From assembly GCA_028695945.1 (NCBI GenBank), contig JAQVIB010000147.1:1-5425 (forward strand): DNA of 5,425 nucleotides, read 5' to 3'. The DNA is from Lachnospiraceae bacterium. GTDB lineage: Bacteria; Bacillota; Clostridia; Lachnospirales; Anaerotignaceae. The position numbers were made by a program, and so were the translations under genes. A model generated the notes under the pieces. That model did no database searches and was not told where the DNA came from. It was given only the letters and a program-made list of their open reading frames with translations. Shown here piece after piece: positions 1-5,425 of the stretch (positions within the stretch are counted from its first letter, which is position 1; every line of letters begins with the position of its first letter).

Positions 1-484
1 CATTGAGTTGCTTAGTAAATACGAAAATCTTGTAATTATCCATACTTTTTCGAAATCTCGCTCACTTGCTGGTATGCGAATAGGTGTTGCCCTTGGAAAT
101 CCAGAACTTATTGCCTTGCTTAATGCTGTTAAAAATTGCTATAATTCCTACACTTTAGATAGCGTTGCAATAGCCGCTGGAACTGCTTCAGTAAATGACG
201 ATGAATACTTTAAAGACACCCTAAAAAAAGTGATTGCAACCAGAGAACGTACAAGGAAAGAGCTTTTAGACTTAGGCTTTACAGTATTTCCATCACATTC
301 TAATTTTCTTTTTGCAACACACCCAACTATAAAAGCAAAAGAGCTTTTTGAGGCAGCAAAAGCCGAAAATATTTATATACGATTTTTCAATTTGCCACGT
401 ATAGACAATCATCTGCGTATTACAATTGGAACTGATGAGCAGATGGATGCTCTTATAGCTTTCATTAAAAAATATAATCATTAA
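1..484 (+). CDS. hisC: Histidinol-phosphate aminotransferase, C-terminal part (5' end outside window)
   Basis: PLP-dependent class I/II aminotransferase that exchanges the amino group between imidazole-acetol phosphate/glutamate and histidinol phosphate/2-oxoglutarate in cytosolic histidine biosynthesis. About 160 residues are visible, roughly the last 45% of a usual 350-residue HisC. The reading frame is open to the left edge, so the TTG at position 8 is an internal Leu codon and not a start. The motif TFSKSRSLAGMRIG contains the expected Schiff-base lysine (codon 53-55) and the following conserved arginine (77-79). The C-terminal part has SNFLF and then RFFNLPRIDNHLRITIGT, the HisC signature with phosphate- and carboxylate-binding arginines. 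The stop is TAA at 482-484, followed directly by a hairpin terminator. The gene converges on the lysC cluster, and no other his gene is visible. The related CobD (threonine-phosphate decarboxylase) is less likely because of the NLPRIDNHLRITIGT ending. Confidence 0.93.
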   Translation, partial: IELLSKYENLVIIHTFSKSRSLAGMRIGVALGNPELIALLNAVKNCYNSYTLDSVAIAAGTASVNDDEYFKDTLKKVIATRERTRKELLDLGFTVFPSHSNFLFATHPTIKAKELFEAAKAENIYIRFFNLPRIDNHLRITIGTDEQMDALIAFIKKYNH

Positions 485-489
485 AATAG

Positions 490-538
490 AAAACTGCCTT
501 TGTTTAGGTTTATGTACCCTAAACAAAAGCAGTTTTTT
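490..538. terminator. Probable bidirectional intrinsic terminator between hisC and lysC
   Basis: The left arm 490-508 (AAAACTGCCTTTGTTTAGG) pairs with the right arm 518-536 (CCTAAACAAAAGCAGTTTT) around a 9-nt loop, giving a 19-bp stem. The single irregular pair is 498/528: C-A in the plus-strand RNA but a G-U wobble in the minus-strand RNA, so the helix is continuous on the minus strand. Plus-strand RNA ends with six U (533-538). Minus-strand RNA ends with UUUU from the stem base, followed by a U-rich stretch (489-483). It lies 5 nt after the hisC stop and about 70 nt after the lysC stop, as expected for a terminator shared by convergent genes. Activity on the minus strand is inferred and rests on a weaker U-tract. 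Confidence 0.85.
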
Positions 539-604
539 ATTGTTAAAAAGAAAAACCTATGGATTTCTCCACAAGTTTCTCAATAAATTCATGTTAATTC
601 CCAC

Positions 605-1099
605 TTAATTCTTTCTTAAACTCTGGGTTGCAAGATTAAATTTATCATGAATTGCAACTAATGCACTTTCCACATCTTTCTCGTTAATAAGAACAGAAAT
701 TTTAATTTCTGAAGTAGAAATCATACCAATGTTAACACCTGCATCATACAATGCTTCAAACATAAGGCTTGCAACACCAGGGTGAGTAGCCATGCCTGCA
801 CCAACAATAGAAACCTTAGCCACTGTATCGTCAAAAGTTACTCTCTTAGCACCAAATCTTTCTTTTGCATCTTCAAGTACCTGCATAACATAATTTAATT
901 CATTTTTTGCAATTGTAAATGAAATATCATTTGTGCCGTCACGTCCTATTGATTGAATAATAATATCTACAGACACATTTTTCTTTTCAAGTAATGAGAA
1001 TACCTGAAAAGCTTTTCCTGGTTCATCTGAAATACCTTCAATTGAAATTCTGGCTATATCCTTATCGGATGCTACTCCGCTAACAAGCATTTTTTCCAC
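605..1099 (-). CDS. Aspartate kinase beta subunit from an internal start within lysC
   Basis: An in-frame GTG at 1099-1097 (codon 245 of lysC) is preceded by AAGGGGGA (1114-1107) with a 7-nt spacer, a near-consensus ribosome binding site in the middle of a coding region. Translation from here would give a 164-residue protein made only of the two ACT regulatory domains (N-terminus MEKMLVSGVASD). In B. subtilis aspartokinase II, the lysC gene makes alpha (408 aa) and beta (about 163 aa) chains from two in-phase starts. The position and length here match that arrangement closely. The ATG three codons later (1090) is 16 nt from the Shine-Dalgarno, so GTG is preferred. Expression is inferred from sequence and homology only. 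Confidence 0.65.
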   Translation of the reverse strand: MEKMLVSGVASDKDIARISIEGISDEPGKAFQVFSLLEKKNVSVDIIIQSIGRDGTNDISFTIAKNELNYVMQVLEDAKERFGAKRVTFDDTVAKVSIVGAGMATHPGVASLMFEALYDAGVNIGMISTSEIKISVLINEKDVESALVAIHDKFNLATQSLRKN

Positions 1100-1831
1100 G
1101 TTACATTCCCCCTTAACTACTGTTCCTTCTTCTCTTGTCAAACTAGAACGTACTACAAGTTCCACATTATATTTTTGAGCAACTTCTACTGAACGTGTAT
1201 GCAGTACCTTCGCACCAAGGGAAGCAAGTTCTGTCATCTCTGTATAGCTAATTTCATCTAACTTTCTTGCATCTTTAACAATTCTTGGATCGGCTGTATA
1301 TACCCCATCTACGTCTGTGTAAATTTCACACAAATCTGCCCTTAAAGCCGCCGCAATAGCAACTGCAGATGTATCTGAACCGCCACGACCCAAAGTTGTA
1401 ATGTCTTCAAATTTGTTTACACCTTGAAACCCTGTAACAATTACAATATTCTTTCTTTCAAGCTCCTGCTCAATTCTTCCACGGCTTATTGTTTTAATTT
1501 TAGCATTTGAATAAGCAGAAGTAGTATCTATACCAACCTGCATGGCATTAAGCGAAATGGCTCTGTAGCCAAGCTTATTTAAAGCCATAGCCATAAGAGC
1601 CACAGACTGCTGCTCTCCTGTGGAAAGTAACATATCCATTTCTCTTTTTGAAGCGTTAGGGTTTATTTCAGCTGCCTTTTCAATAAGGTCATCTGTTGTG
1701 TCACCCTGTGCAGATAAAACAACCACCATGTCATTGCCTTTGTCATAACTTTCGGCAATTCTACGTGCTACATTAAAAATTCTTTCAGCGTTAGCAACAG
1801 AGCTTCCGCCATATTTTTGTACTACTAACAA
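605..1831 (-). CDS. lysC: Aspartate kinase, alpha (full-length) chain
   Basis: Phosphorylates L-aspartate with ATP, the first step toward lysine, threonine, methionine and diaminopimelate. With the TTG start at 1831 the protein has 408 residues, the length of the B. subtilis lysine-sensitive aspartokinase II alpha chain. The kinase domain covers about 1-235, with KYGGSSV at 6-12, STGE at 70-73, TTLGRGGSDTSA at 145-156 and YTDVDGVYTADPR at 171-183. Two C-terminal ACT domains (about 258-330 and 338-405) suggest allosteric control by an amino acid, probably lysine, with or without threonine. TTG was chosen because GGGGGA (1843-1838) sits 6 nt upstream, right after the thrB stop. The in-frame GTG at 1870 would overlap thrB by 23 nt and add 13 residues before the usual N-terminus. 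It is the last gene of the cluster, separated from thrB by 16 nt, and contains a probable internal beta-subunit start. No frame disruption is seen. Confidence 0.96.
   Translation of the reverse strand: MLVVQKYGGSSVANAERIFNVARRIAESYDKGNDMVVVLSAQGDTTDDLIEKAAEINPNASKREMDMLLSTGEQQSVALMAMALNKLGYRAISLNAMQVGIDTTSAYSNAKIKTISRGRIEQELERKNIVIVTGFQGVNKFEDITTLGRGGSDTSAVAIAAALRADLCEIYTDVDGVYTADPRIVKDARKLDEISYTEMTELASLGAKVLHTRSVEVAQKYNVELVVRSSLTREEGTVVKGECNVEKMLVSGVASDKDIARISIEGISDEPGKAFQVFSLLEKKNVSVDIIIQSIGRDGTNDISFTIAKNELNYVMQVLEDAKERFGAKRVTFDDTVAKVSIVGAGMATHPGVASLMFEALYDAGVNIGMISTSEIKISVLINEKDVESALVAIHDKFNLATQSLRKN
1107..1114 (-). promoter_or_regulatory. Internal ribosome binding site within lysC
   Basis: The minus-strand sequence AAGGGGGA is 7 nt upstream of an in-frame GTG at the boundary between the kinase and ACT regions. 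In protein frame it encodes part of the linker before the ACT domains, where few residues are conserved. That leaves room for selection on the nucleotide signal. Confidence 0.65.
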
Positions 1832-1837
1832 GTAAAG

Positions 1838-1843
1838 TCCCCC
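1838..1843 (-). promoter_or_regulatory. Ribosome binding site deciding the lysC TTG start
   Basis: On the minus strand, GGGGGA lies directly after the thrB TAG stop (1850-1848) and 6 nt before TTG at 1831. This fixes the start downstream of the GTG at 1870 and places the lysC initiation signal just beyond the end of thrB. Confidence 0.75.
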
Positions 1844-1847
1844 ATTT

Positions 1848-2750
1848 CTATTCTGATATAATTCTAGCACCCTCTAAATCAGGTTTTAGCATTTCCAAAG
1901 TCCATTTATGGGGTATTGTGCTTAAATACCCATTCATTTTTACTGTAAAATCATCTATCATATCATCTGTAAGCACACTTGCAATTGTTGGGCCTGCTCC
2001 GCTTAAATACGAAGCCTTAGCACCCAATTCATCTGCCTTGCTAAATATATCATTCATACCTGGCACAAGCGGCAAACGGTATGGTTGATGTAGTCTGTCA
2101 TCCATTGCCATTTTAAGATTGTCAATATTACCTGTCATCATAGACGCAACTAAAAGTGCTGCCCTAGAAGAATTAAAAATTGCATCTTTCCTTGTTACAT
2201 TATATGGCAGAACCCCTCTTGATTTCTCCGTTTCAACAGGAAAATCTGGTACCATTATAGCAAAAGATAAATTTTCTGGAATATCAATTTTCACATGACG
2301 CATTTCTTCCCTGCTAAGGGCACCAACAACCATTCCACCTAAAATGGCAGGGTTAGAGTTATCAGGGTGACCCTCAATTTTAGCTGCAATCTGTGCCAGC
2401 TCGTGCTTAGAAAAATGACAGCCAGAAAGGTCATTTGCTGCAATAAGTCCTGCAACGATGTATGCCGCACTGCTTCCAAGTCCACGTGTATGCGGTATGT
2501 AGTCCTCTTGAATAAGCCTAACGCCAGGCATTGGCTTATCAACTAATGTATAAAAATCCACCATTGTTTTATAAATTAGGTTAGTTTTGTCGGTTGGTAT
2601 TTTAAGCTTGTGCTTCTTATTTATAAGTATTTCCAGCCCTTCTTATATTTCCACAAACCAAAGATGATTATATTTCTGAAAAGCAATCCCAATGCTATCA
2701 AAACCAGAACCCATATTTGCCGATGTGGCAGGAACAATAATGTGCTTCAT
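1848..2750 (-). pseudogene. thrB: Homoserine kinase interrupted by one in-frame TAA at codon 36
   Basis: GHMP-family kinase that phosphorylates homoserine to O-phosphohomoserine in threonine synthesis. From ATG 2750 to TAG 1848 the frame is 300 codons plus stop, the normal family length, with no frameshift. Codon 36 is TAA (2645-2643), between ...HLWFVEI and EGLEILINKK. All three GHMP motifs are present but split by the stop: PATSANMGSGFDS (7-19) before it, and RGLGSSAA (89-96) with EGHPDN (126-131) and SGAGPT (250-255) after it. The start is secure: GGAGG (2761-2757) lies 6 nt upstream, and the hom stop ends 1 nt before ATG. The ATG at 2564 opens a 238-residue ORF that lacks motif 1 and has no ribosome binding site. 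A GAA-to-TAA change (Glu36) is the simplest origin, judging from the acidic residues usual here. A true nonsense mutation and a sequence error cannot be told apart from this window. Confidence 0.85.
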
Positions 2751-2751
2751 T

Positions 2752-3993
2752 TTATGCCTCCATACGGATAAGATTTCTTATTTCTTTTATGCCACCCATT
2801 GTCTTAATTTTTTCAGATTTCAAGTTCATAGAGCCTTCAGTTTCTTTATTTGTAATAATTGCAAATTCGTCATCCTCAATATCAAGGTCAACAATCTGAA
2901 CATTACCACAAACTTCATTAATGGATTTTTTTGCTTCTTCCAAATTATCGCTGCCAATTCTAAGCATAGCTTTAACTTCAGAATCTTTAATTTCAGCAAC
3001 CCTAGCCTGTGAATCACAATTCCAGCCAATATTCACAGAAAGTCCTTTGTGCCTTACCGCATCAACAATGTCTGCAACTACAGCACTTGCAGTTGGCAAT
3101 TTTCCAGCACCGCTGCCGTAATACATTGTGTTACCACTCATATTACCCTTTACAAAAATAGCATTATATACACCATTAACTGCTGCTAACGGATGGTCTT
3201 TGCTTACTAAAAAAGGTGATACCTTTGCTGAAATACCATCCACTGTTTTTTTGCTGCTACCTATAAGCTTTATGAGGCAATTAAGTTTATTAGCATATTC
3301 AATGTCTGTATATGTTATTCTTCCAATTCCCTCGGTATATATGTTTTCACAATCAACAGTTTCGCCAAATGCTAAGGATGAAAGAATAGCAATTTTTCTG
3401 CAAGCATCATGCCCATCAATGTCTGCAGTAGGGTTTGCTTCTGCATAGCCCAGTTGCTGTGCTTCTTTAAGCACCTCTTTAAACCCCTTACCTTCTTCAG
3501 TCATTTTCGTAAGAATGTAGTTTGTTGTTCCGTTAAGAATACCTGATATTTCTAATATTTTATCAGCAGTAAGTGATACACAAAGAGGCCTAATAATAGG
3601 AATGCCTCCGCCAACACTAGCTTCAAAAAGATAGCTTACGCTATGATTTTTTGCAAGAGTCATAAGCTCTGCACCATGCTTTGCAACAAGCTCTTTGTTA
3701 CTGGTAACAACGCTTTTACCCATACTTAAGGCACGTTTAGAAAACGTAAAGGAAGGTTCAACTCCACCCATAACTTCAACTACCACACCAATTTCAGGGT
3801 CATTTAAAATTTCTTCGTAATCCTTTGTAAGTATTTCCTCAACTGGATTGCCCGGGAAATCTCTAAGGTCAAGTACTTTTTTTACCTTTATTTCCTCTCC
3901 TGCTTTACTTTTTAATACCCCACAGTTGGTATTAATTACGTCATAGACTCCTGAACCCACTGTTCCAAAGCCTAATATCGCCACTCCTGTCAT
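2752..3993 (-). CDS. hom: Homoserine dehydrogenase with C-terminal ACT domain
   Basis: Reduces L-aspartate 4-semialdehyde to homoserine with NAD(P)H, the branch point toward threonine and methionine. The protein has 413 residues from ATG 3993. The N-terminal Rossmann motif is GFGTVGSG at 8-15. TSNKELVAKHG (97-107) carries the conserved catalytic-site lysine region. The catalytic domain shows EASVGGGIPII (124-134), GILNGTTNYI (151-160) and AEANPTADIDGHDA (184-197) with the following Lys200. YYGSGAGKLPTA (291-302) closes the dehydrogenase part. Residues from about 335 to the end form a regulatory ACT-type tail, suggesting threonine feedback. ATG 3993 was chosen because AGGAG (4006-4002) lies 8 nt upstream; the GTG at 4002 overlaps that site. 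The gene follows the ACT-protein gene by 20 nt and ends 1 nt before the thrB start, implying cotranscription and translational coupling. No disrupted motif is seen. Confidence 0.97.
   Translation of the reverse strand: MTGVAILGFGTVGSGVYDVINTNCGVLKSKAGEEIKVKKVLDLRDFPGNPVEEILTKDYEEILNDPEIGVVVEVMGGVEPSFTFSKRALSMGKSVVTSNKELVAKHGAELMTLAKNHSVSYLFEASVGGGIPIIRPLCVSLTADKILEISGILNGTTNYILTKMTEEGKGFKEVLKEAQQLGYAEANPTADIDGHDACRKIAILSSLAFGETVDCENIYTEGIGRITYTDIEYANKLNCLIKLIGSSKKTVDGISAKVSPFLVSKDHPLAAVNGVYNAIFVKGNMSGNTMYYGSGAGKLPTASAVVADIVDAVRHKGLSVNIGWNCDSQARVAEIKDSEVKAMLRIGSDNLEEAKKSINEVCGNVQIVDLDIEDDEFAIITNKETEGSMNLKSEKIKTMGGIKEIRNLIRMEA
2757..2761 (-). promoter_or_regulatory. Ribosome binding site of thrB inside the hom 3' end
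   Basis: Minus-strand GGAGG lies within the last codons of hom, 6 nt before the thrB ATG at 2750. It shows that the interrupted thrB frame really begins here, and that thrB translation is likely coupled to the end of hom. Confidence 0.8.
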
Positions 3994-4013
3994 CTGCTTC
4001 ACTCCTACTTTTT

Positions 4014-4457
4014 TTATTCTCTTGCAATAATCTTAAATGTCTGAACTCCACGCAACTTTTCAAGTTCTTCAACAAGACTTCCCAAGTCCTTGTCCATTGC
4101 ATCAGTTTCTATGGAAATAGTAACCATAGCTATTCCATTAATGGGTATATTCTGGTTTATTGTAAGAATATTTGCACCAGCCGAAGCTATGCCATTTAGT
4201 AAACAGGATAAAACGCCCTTAGTATCATCTAAATTAGCAGCAAAAGTAACTGTTTTCCCTCTTGTATTTTCATATAATGGAAAAACTGCATCTCTATATT
4301 TGTAGAATGCACTTCTGCTTATGCCAACTTTGCTAACCGCTTCCTGAACCGTTTTTTCTCTGCCACTCTCCAGCAAATTTTTAACATCCATTACCTTTAA
4401 AAAAATCTCTGGAAGCACACTTTTGTCGATGATATAAAAATTTTTATCTTCTCTCAT
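4014..4457 (-). CDS. UPF0735 ACT domain protein (PheB-like), probable regulator
   Basis: The 147-residue protein resembles the UPF0735 family, including B. subtilis PheB, which has the same length. The N-terminal half holds a helix-turn-helix-like segment at about 36-60 (TVQEAVSKVGISRSAFYKYR, then DAVFP), the family's most conserved part. Residues about 70-145 form an ACT domain, with GVLSCLLNGIASAGANILTI (81-100) as the ligand-binding loop and helix region. The biochemical role of the family is not well established. An HTH-like region joined to an ACT domain at the head of a threonine-pathway cluster suggests an amino-acid-responsive regulator of these genes, but this is inference. ATG 4457 was chosen because GGAGGG (4468-4463) is 5 nt upstream; the in-frame extension to 4523 would begin upstream of the predicted transcription start. 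hom follows 20 nt downstream. Confidence 0.9.
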   Translation of the reverse strand: MREDKNFYIIDKSVLPEIFLKVMDVKNLLESGREKTVQEAVSKVGISRSAFYKYRDAVFPLYENTRGKTVTFAANLDDTKGVLSCLLNGIASAGANILTINQNIPINGIAMVTISIETDAMDKDLGSLVEELEKLRGVQTFKIIARE

Positions 4458-4480
4458 TCTTGCCCTCCGGTTTCCCATAC

Positions 4481-4496
4481 GAAAACATTTGTTTTC
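4481..4496. repeat. 16-bp palindrome in the ACT-hom operon leader, possible operator
   Basis: GAAAACATTTGTTTTC is a perfect inverted repeat of 7-bp arms (GAAAACA/TGTTTTC) around a 2-bp centre. It begins about 3 nt after the predicted transcription start and lies upstream of the GGAGGG ribosome binding site. This is a typical place for a repressor operator. As RNA it could form only a weak AU-rich 5' hairpin of about 6 bp with an AAAU loop, with no U-tract, so a terminator is unlikely. The binding protein is unknown; the adjacent ACT protein is one candidate. Confidence 0.5.
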
Positions 4497-4505
4497 ACAC
4501 TGTAG

Positions 4506-4534
4506 ACTATACCACGTATTCACAACAATTTCAA
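4506..4534 (-). promoter_or_regulatory. Sigma-A type promoter of the ACT-hom-thrB-lysC operon
   Basis: On the minus strand, TTGAAA (4534-4529) and TATAGT (4511-4506) are separated by exactly 17 nt. Each matches the consensus at five or four of six positions. The predicted start is near 4498-4500, giving a leader of about 42 nt to the ATG at 4457. The -35 box overlaps the TGA stop of the upstream ArsC-family gene (4533-4531). A leader this short leaves no room for a T-box, lysine riboswitch or peptide attenuator. Confidence 0.72.
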
Positions 4535-4887
4535 GTGTTGCTTAATTTTCTCCATTCAATTTCTTTAAAACCTACTAAAACTGTATTTTCGCCAATAATA
4601 ATAGGTCTTTTTACCAACATTCCGTTACTAGCAAGTAATTCAACTTGTTCTTCAAAAGTCATTTCACTAATCTTATCCTTTAGACCAAGTGATTTATATA
4701 TTAAACCGCTGGTATTAAAAAATTTCTTAATTGGCATACCACTTTTTTCTATCCAATCCTTTAGCTCTTCTTCTTTAGGATTGTTTTCAACTATGTGTCG
4801 GTCTGTATATACAACCTTATGTTCGTCCAGCCATTTTTTAGCTTTCTGGCAAGTTGAACATTTAGGATATTCCAAAAATAAGTACAT
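4531..4887 (-). CDS. ArsC/Spx-family thiol protein, YusI-like
   Basis: A 118-residue thioredoxin-fold protein of the ArsC/Spx family, close in length and motifs to B. subtilis YusI. The N-terminus reads YPKCSTCQKAKKWL with a CxxC pair at Cys10 and Cys13. The signature KKFFNTSGLIYK occupies 54-65, and the KRPII segment (93-97) carries the family cis-proline. Such proteins are often annotated as arsenate reductase or Spx/MgsR-like regulators. The NTSG signature and the lack of any ars genes nearby argue against a proven arsenate role, so I leave the function open as a cytosolic thiol/redox protein. ATG 4887 has an excellent AAGGAGG ribosome binding site 6 nt upstream. No terminator follows: its stop overlaps the -35 box of the next promoter, so readthrough into the hom operon is likely. 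Confidence 0.85.
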   Translation of the reverse strand: MYLFLEYPKCSTCQKAKKWLDEHKVVYTDRHIVENNPKEEELKDWIEKSGMPIKKFFNTSGLIYKSLGLKDKISEMTFEEQVELLASNGMLVKRPIIIGENTVLVGFKEIEWRKLSNT

Positions 4888-5042
4888 AGACTTCCTCCTT
4901 TTACAATATTCTTAAGACATTTTTTTCAACCTAAAATACTATCTTTCTCCGTTACTTTCCTACTTAAACGCTTAATTCAAATTTAATTTTCAAATCCCCA
5001 TTTGTTAAATCTTTTCTGCACTTTTAACGAATATTATATCAT

Positions 5043-5075
5043 AAAAAAAGGATACGGACTATAAATCCGTATCCT
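5043..5075 (-). terminator. Intrinsic terminator of the TRAP transporter operon
   Basis: On the minus strand, AGGATACGGA (5075-5066) pairs perfectly with TCCGTATCCT (5058-5049) around a 7-nt loop, and is followed by an uninterrupted U run from 5049 to 5043. The 10-bp, partly GC-rich stem with a U-tract is a textbook Rho-independent terminator. It begins 30 nt after the dctM stop and insulates it from the ArsC-family gene. The plus-strand flank (TAAAAATC) has no U-tract, so it acts in one direction. Confidence 0.93.
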
Positions 5076-5104
5076 AAAAATCAATTTTTTTTACAATTTA
5101 TTAC

Positions 5105-5425
5105 TTAAACAAGTCCCATCATTTTTGGGATACCCATTGAAATTGGTTCAAAGTAAGTAATTAAGAACAATGCAATAATATTGGCAATAAGCAACCATAA
5201 AACTGCTTTAGTAATCTGCTCAATAGAAATTTTAGCAATACCACAAGCAACAAAAAGATTAACACCAAGTGGTGGCGTAGACATACCAATTGCAAGGTTA
5301 ACAACCATTATAATACCAAAGTGAACTGGGTTTACACCAAGTTGTGTTACAATTGGAAGGAAGATTGGTGTAAGAATAATTATAGCAGCAGTTGTTTCCA
5401 TAAGGCAACCAACAATAAGAAGCAT
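5105..5425 (-). CDS. dctM: TRAP transporter large permease subunit (DctM family), C-terminal part
   Basis: C-terminal 106 residues of the large integral-membrane subunit of a tripartite ATP-independent periplasmic transporter, which imports organic acids or related solutes using an ion gradient and a binding protein. The family is usually about 425-430 residues long. The frame is open to the right edge, so the ATG at 5425 is an internal Met. Family signatures are METTAAIIILTPIFLPI (9-25), PVHFGIIMVVNLAIGMSTPP (33-52) and GVNLFVACGIA (54-64). Hydrophobic segments lie at about 1-29, 36-62 and 72-92, with a short tail after them. The substrate cannot be told from this fragment. The small permease and binding-protein genes would be expected upstream, beyond 5425. 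A strong terminator follows the stop. Confidence 0.95.
   Translation of the reverse strand: MLLIVGCLMETTAAIIILTPIFLPIVTQLGVNPVHFGIIMVVNLAIGMSTPPLGVNLFVACGIAKISIEQITKAVLWLLIANIIALFLITYFEPISMGIPKMMGLV

Noticed and set aside
485..604. A second terminator or small gene between hisC and lysC
   Set aside because: Apart from the 490-538 hairpin, no stable inverted repeat and no ORF with a ribosome binding site is visible.
1832..1870. GTG at 1870 as the lysC start
   Set aside because: It overlaps thrB and adds 13 residues before the conserved N-terminus; TTG 1831 has a GGGGGA site at proper spacing and gives the family length.
1848..2564. A complete 238-aa homoserine kinase starting at ATG 2564
   Set aside because: There is no ribosome binding site before 2564, the essential PATSANMGSGFD motif would be missing, and the same frame continues upstream through a single TAA to a well-placed ATG at 2750.
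2643..2645. Recoding or readthrough of the thrB TAA
   Set aside because: TAA also ends hom, lysC, hisC and dctM here, no recoding signal is visible, and TAA is not a selenocysteine or pyrrolysine codon.
2692..3448. Plus-strand ORFs antisense to hom
   Set aside because: They are low-complexity hydrophobic translations opposite a well-conserved gene, with no ribosome binding sites or domains.
3994..4002. GTG at 4002 as the hom start
   Set aside because: Its first base is part of the AGGAG ribosome binding site that serves ATG 3993.
4460..4915. 151-aa plus-strand ORF antisense to the ArsC-family gene
   Set aside because: It has no recognisable domain and no supported start, and it lies opposite a clear gene with family motifs and a strong ribosome binding site.
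5033..5038. Minus-strand TATAAT as the promoter of the ArsC-family gene
   Set aside because: The region 17 nt upstream falls in the dctM terminator stem and reads TAGTCC, not a -35 box. Other hexamer pairs in 4900-5030 were also weak, so no promoter is called.

Overview
The window looks like a chromosomal core-metabolism region of a low-GC Gram-positive anaerobe, most likely a member of the Clostridia. The evidence is the AT-rich sequence, strong GGAGG-type ribosome binding sites, a Bacillus/Clostridium-style UPF0735 ACT protein, a 408-residue lysine-type aspartokinase with an apparent internal start, and a TRAP-type permease. The genus cannot be fixed from this sequence. I see no insertion sequence, phage gene, CRISPR array, tRNA or rRNA, and nothing that looks like a new multi-gene system.

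Layout. Positions 1-484 (+) hold the 3' end of hisC, which runs in from the left. A hairpin at 490-536 separates it from a convergent minus-strand cluster and looks able to stop transcription in both directions. Read in its own direction (right to left), the cluster is: a promoter (4506-4534), a 147-aa UPF0735 ACT protein (4457-4014), hom (3993-2752), thrB (2750-1848) and lysC (1831-605). Upstream, also on the minus strand, lie a YusI/Spx-like ArsC-family thiol protein (4887-4531), then a strong terminator (5043-5075), then the 3' end of a TRAP transporter DctM permease (5425-5105), which runs off the right edge. The 217-nt gap 4888-5104 holds only that terminator, an AT-rich stretch and the ribosome binding site of the ArsC-family gene. 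I found no convincing promoter in it.

Function. lysC, hom and thrB would convert aspartate to aspartyl-phosphate, aspartate semialdehyde to homoserine, and homoserine to O-phosphohomoserine. The intervening enzyme (asd) and the last threonine step (thrC) are not in the window. The leading ACT protein combines an HTH-like N-terminus with a C-terminal ACT fold, so it may sense an amino acid and regulate the cluster. A 16-bp palindrome just after the predicted transcription start is a possible operator.

Two points deserve attention. First, thrB is full length (300 codons plus stop) and in frame, but codon 36 is TAA, so it encodes a 35-residue stub unless this is a sequence error. Second, lysC carries a strong internal Shine-Dalgarno followed by an in-frame GTG at codon 245. 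This would yield a separate 164-aa beta subunit, as is known for Bacillus subtilis aspartokinase II.
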